A stretch of DNA of 64,000 nt from Apostichopus japonicus. Its lineage: Eukaryota > Echinodermata > Holothuroidea > Aspidochirotida > Stichopodidae. The notes under the pieces are model-generated. The model worked only from the letters and a program-made list of their open reading frames with translations, was not told the origin of the DNA and made no database searches. This document shows, piece by piece, positions 44,981-64,000 of the stretch. Position numbers and translations under genes: made by a program. The stretch covers positions 18,670,265-18,734,264 of the forward strand of contig NC_092573.1 of assembly GCF_037975245.1 (NCBI RefSeq), given 5' to 3'. Each line of letters opens with the position of its first letter. The first letter of the stretch is position 1.

Positions 44981-47522
44981 CATGCTACGCACTCTCACAT
45001 GGATTCTCACACTACTGCACTTAAATACGAACTCTGCGTGCTATACGCTACTACGTGCAACTATTCACTGCTAAGCAGGTAAATTTACTATAGTGCTGCA
45101 GTTCTACGTAAGATAGAACACACTTCCCACTGATACTATACTGTAGAGTGCAACATGCTTTAGCTACTCAATATTCTAGACTGCTTCACAATACTACACA
45201 CTATAATTGCACATCACAAAGAAAAATATTCCACACCATTTAGGAATATTTATCACTTGGTCGGAAGGGTCGGGACTCCAAACTACTCACTGAGTAGAAT
45301 AACCATAATCAGATGGCTACGTAGAACATCATCGGACATTCTCCTTATAAGAGGAATTTTAGCATTCTGATTAAACGTTAATTTTAATTTCCTAGTTATT
45401 TATCTTTGTAGGACAGTAACGTCAATATGATACTAGAATTAGTATTATATAAAACGTCACATTATACTGCCGAGATGACGGGTTTGACGAAATGAATTAG
45501 TTCATTCATTCATTCATTTATTTTTTTCTTTACAATAAAAATACAGAGAAGTTATCTAAGTGACAAACGAATCAACAACAGAGAAAATTGTGAAAGGAAG
45601 CTCGCCAAAAAATCCAGAGGGCTTGTCTAGTAGAGCGCTACATGCATAAGTAAATAGAGAGAACAATACAAGAAATCAGTAACACTTATATCCACCCACA
45701 CACCATCCCAACACGTATAACCCACCCACCCCACCCCACCACCCACAATACATAAATATACACATATACATAAATAATTGAATACAAATAAACACACGCA
45801 TATATAAATATATAAGTATATGCATATACATATACATATACGTATATAACCTTATCGTTATATCACTGATTATTTAAAAGAAAAAGCATCTTATATATTA
45901 TAGTATATGTAAGATACAATTATATAACACTTAATGTTGTGTTGCATAAAGTTTGTATAAAAGTGCACAATGTTAATAAAAACAAGGGTAAATAAAGTTA
46001 GCAAATTACATAAAAGATTTAAACCATTTTATGATCTCGATCCTGATAAAAGTTTATTTTACTTCATGTTAAGTACATGACTTTCTCTTCTATGAAATCG
46101 CTGAAGCCATAAATGGTAACGGCATGAAAATATACAGGTACTGTGTTAGATGTGCCATACATATATTGTTCTATTGGTAGGTAGGACAAGCACGTTGAAA
46201 AACATAAACTTTTATAAATAGCGAATTCGGAACGTGAGCAAGTAGATGACTGAATGCGGTGGCACACCTTTTGCAGAAATTCCAACTTCCCAAAAGCAAC
46301 ACGAGTGTTAAATTATATGCAAGAATAGATGTGTCGAAGATAGGAAATGTTGTAAGAGGCTGACCGTGTGGTATTTGTGGAAGTGTTCAAATGAATGACC
46401 ATCATAAAAACTAGTAAAATGACCTTTAAAAGGATTTCTGCTGACAAACATTGTAAAACTTATAGTGAAGAAAAAAATAGTACACAGTTTGTTGAAAACC
46501 ACATTTCAATATCTTGCCCCTAACTTGAGATATAGTTGATTGAATGTAACCTATTTTGACTGGATAAACCTTCAACTACTCCAGGAAGTATAGGATTACA
46601 GTATAGGGGGTCTGTGATGTCATCTGGGCAAATAATTTTTAGAAGCTTTAATTAGACTATTCTCATCTTCTTGTTGATTTATCCTTGAAACCTGATACAT
46701 TTGGAATGTTTGCATAGCTTACAAAGTTCTATGTACTTAGAATTTCATCAAAATTTAACTGTTCTGTAGAAATTTTCTTTTTGTTTGTGAAAGAACTGAT
46801 TGACAAATTATGCAGAAAAACAAAGACATAATCAGCTGATTTGCCCTGATGACATCATCCATTCTGCTATTGCCAGAAGTATTTAAAAAATATCCTCAAA
46901 TTTGAACGTTCTAACATTCAAGATACAAAATGCTGCGAGGATGTGGTTTTCCACCAAATATTCGGAAAATGTTAAGTAAGTTTTTGCTAAGCATCAAATT
47001 AAGCCACCAGATAGTGAATCAAGCTAGTGCAAACATCTAAGCAATATAACAGTATGTGACCAGGTTACTCTCCGTATACGCCATGCGCCTTCTATATATA
47101 CGCCGTACAATGTAGGTTTAGAAATGCGATGCATATACTTGTACTTAATCACCTCATCTGGACTGTTAGTACTACATGCGTAGGTGAAGTTAACAGCTTA
47201 TTCAAGTTCAGACGTTACAATAGCAAGGTGGATTTCACTTGTTAGGATGTGTTCATTTCGGGAAAAAATACTTCAGACTTTTTCGCGTTTACCCCCCCCC
47301 CCCCTTCCCCCAAACCACACCCGATCCCTCTTATCCTCTCTCTTTATTAAAATTTAGAACTAAAAAGTATTTATTTATTATAAAAGATACGAGAACAAAA
47401 CAAAAGAAATTAATTTACATAAGCCTTATAATTATGACGGGAGTAAAATATTGAGCTCGGGGTGAAGGCTACATATTACACAATCAGTTTACAGAGATCG
47501 CAATCCAAACTATATACAACAT
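44981..47522. other. Gene-free convergent spacer between PTS and alpha-glucosidase
   Basis: No exon is seen. Contents: loose TGCTACACTA-type repeats to 45200, a CATT run at 45502-45520, TA/TATACA-rich sequence at 45770-45850, and a possible MITE at about 46590-46885 whose ends share GATGTCATC-GGGCAAAT in inverted order. A C-run is at 47290-47305. Confidence 0.45.
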
Positions 47523-47900
47523 TAAAGGGTGTGAAGACTCGCGCAAAAAGAAACATCTAATGCCGGTAATCTTACTAATCTGACCTATTTTCGAATGAAA
47601 TGTAACACAAGTGTTAGACACCACCATCGATCCCAGAAAATACGCAAACAGCTTGCTACCTTCGGTAATTAGACACTCGTATACAGTCAGTACCTACAGC
47701 TACGGTCAATACCCACAACACAGTGTATATAGTAGCGATGGACATCTCAGGTCTAGATACAGAATTAACAAGCTATCACGTGTCATTACTGTCTGCATTT
47801 TGTAGCGACAAGAAAACGTCATTAGCAAGCAACGGAAAGTTAACTTTTTTTCAGAACGCGGCACTCGGTTTGGAGCGAGTCTTCAATGCCTTTAAAAACA
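47523..47900. repeat. Dispersed repeat, copy 2 (first copy at 7455-7830)
   Basis: See 7455-7830. This copy abuts the last exon of the alpha-glucosidase and would form most of its 3' UTR on the minus strand. Confidence 0.75.
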
Positions 47901-47927
47901 AGAACATTCAAATTATACGGAAGCTTT

Positions 47928-63087
<15,160 letters not shown>

Positions 63088-63624
63088 CTGTAAGAAGGAA
63101 ACAAAAGAGAGAAAAATGTCTTTAGTAGAAATTTCCTTTCTCTTGTGGGTGGGGTAGGAAGGGAGGGAGGGACGAAGGATTGAGATTAAATGTCTCAAGT
63201 CAATTTTCGAATACACATGCATCACGGAGCTCCAATTCCCTGCAATTAAACTTTTTTTAAGAACAGTCACCCCGAGATAGAGGCTGTGCAAGGAAACAAA
63301 CGACTTAATTGATCCATTTTCAACTCTGGTCTTGTTGCATCGAGACTTTGTGGACTGTGATACTAGATTTGGACCCGCGATACAAAGGCCTGGGCACCAA
63401 CACCAAACGACTTAACTGATCCAGTGATAGGTGGATACTTCTCAACTTCCATTCGTTTATATCACATGAACGAGACTTGAGTGTAACCAATCCGGCAATC
63501 AAAACGTTTGTTTTGAATCTTCAATCAATTCGGCGGTTTGCACATGTGCAATAAGTTACGACGTACCAATAGCGTGCCATATATGTTTAGTAGTGAATAT
63601 GCATGCTATGATTTGCATGGTAAT
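63088..63624. other. Alpha-glucosidase intron, no exon seen
   Basis: Upstream of exon 62991-63087 on the minus strand I find no further in-phase exon before the window end, so the next exon lies beyond 64000 or is unrecognisable. Confidence 0.5.
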
Positions 63625-63809
63625 TTCAGCTTCTCGGCCTTTTGGCTAAGATCATGTGTAGTATCTGTTCCCTTTCGAGGGGAATGGTGATGCACACCTG
63701 ACGATGATCACACAGTCACAGTCCTGATGCAAGGGGACTGGGGTTAGAAGCGGAGCAGTCGTTCAGTAGTTTGGTTTTCGTGCCCAGGTTCTTTCCTGGG
63801 CGACTTTTT
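63625..63809 (+). ncRNA. U2-snRNA-like RNA gene, pseudogene or U2-headed SINE
   Basis: The first 45 bases contain the U2 snRNA 5' domain: GCTTCTCGGCCTTTTGGCTAAG (stem-loop I) and GTGTAGTATCTGTTC (branch-point recognition), with one change in the intervening bases. After that the sequence is unrelated to U2: a CCC..GGGG hairpin replaces stem-loop IIa, no AUUUUUGG Sm site is visible, and it ends with a perfect 7-bp hairpin (GCCCAGG/CCTGGGC, 63782-63801) followed by T5 (63805-63809). Total length, about 180 nt, is close to real U2. It could be a chimeric pseudogene, a SINE with U2-derived head, or a divergent snRNA. Located antisense within an alpha-glucosidase intron. Confidence 0.6.
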
Positions 63810-64000
63810 CTTAAAAGGTATTTCAGCTATGTTGGATGGCAGCTCAATGGCGTCAATTTGTAGCAGTTATTTCTCTACGAATATTATGATATTAATGTAC
63901 AAAAAATGTCCCTGCATATAATTTATGCTCATTGGATGTAAGACAAACCTATTGTCTTATACAGATGATTCTCTGTTCCTGTATTGTATACCGAGTCGAC
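63810..64000. other. Right edge, nothing recognised
   Basis: AT-rich sequence with no exon or repeat that I can name; presumably still alpha-glucosidase intron. Confidence 0.4.

Overview
This is a stretch of an animal (metazoan) nuclear genome. It is AT-rich and full of introns, simple repeats and transposable elements, and carries single-copy eukaryotic genes with canonical GT-AG introns. Gene content and repeat style (tRNA-derived SINEs ending in a GCGCTATATAAA-type tail, BEL/Pao and hAT elements, many foldback repeats) suggest a marine invertebrate, perhaps an echinoderm or other deuterostome. That assignment is an inference, not a proof. No bacterial-type features (operons, CRISPR, phage) were seen.

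Layout. 1-7.45 kb: a remnant of a non-LTR reverse transcriptase and an intact, very young BEL/Pao LTR retrotransposon on the minus strand, with visually identical 576-bp LTRs and a 5-bp target duplication. 10.2-19.8 kb (minus): proteasome subunit alpha type-4 (PSMA4), eight coding exons, complete. Its 5-kb first intron contains a 3.8-kb element with about 0.74-kb inverted arms. 20.5 kb: an isolated integrin-alpha-like exon. 22.8-36.5 kb (plus): a receptor tyrosine kinase of about 832 residues in 17 exons (two of them tentative), with fibronectin-like ectodomain, one membrane span, and an HGD instead of HRD catalytic loop. 37.9-44.0 kb (plus): 6-pyruvoyl-tetrahydropterin synthase (PTS), five exons, complete; its exon phases and even a 23-nt exon match the human gene as I remember it. 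47.9 to beyond 63.1 kb (minus): a glycoside hydrolase family 31 alpha-glucosidase (maltase-glucoamylase/sucrase-isomaltase/GAA type). Twenty exons, all in phase, cover 684 C-terminal residues; the 5' end lies outside the window. Its most upstream visible intron holds a U2-snRNA-like RNA gene or pseudogene.

The four cellular genes are functionally unrelated housekeeping, signalling, pterin-synthesis and carbohydrate-digestion genes. PSMA4 and the kinase are divergent; PTS and the alpha-glucosidase are convergent. I found every exon by reading the translation, checking GT/AG (once GC/AG) boundaries and confirming that phases sum to a whole number of codons.

The most unusual signals are the U2-like 5' domain joined to unrelated RNA-like sequence (63.6 kb), the giant inverted repeat inside a constitutively transcribed proteasome intron, three independent tandem duplications of exon-end plus splice donor in one alpha-glucosidase gene, the HGD kinase, and an intron repeat that stays in frame with the receptor and would add a long Ile/Val tail on retention. 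I did not find a convincing entirely new biological system.
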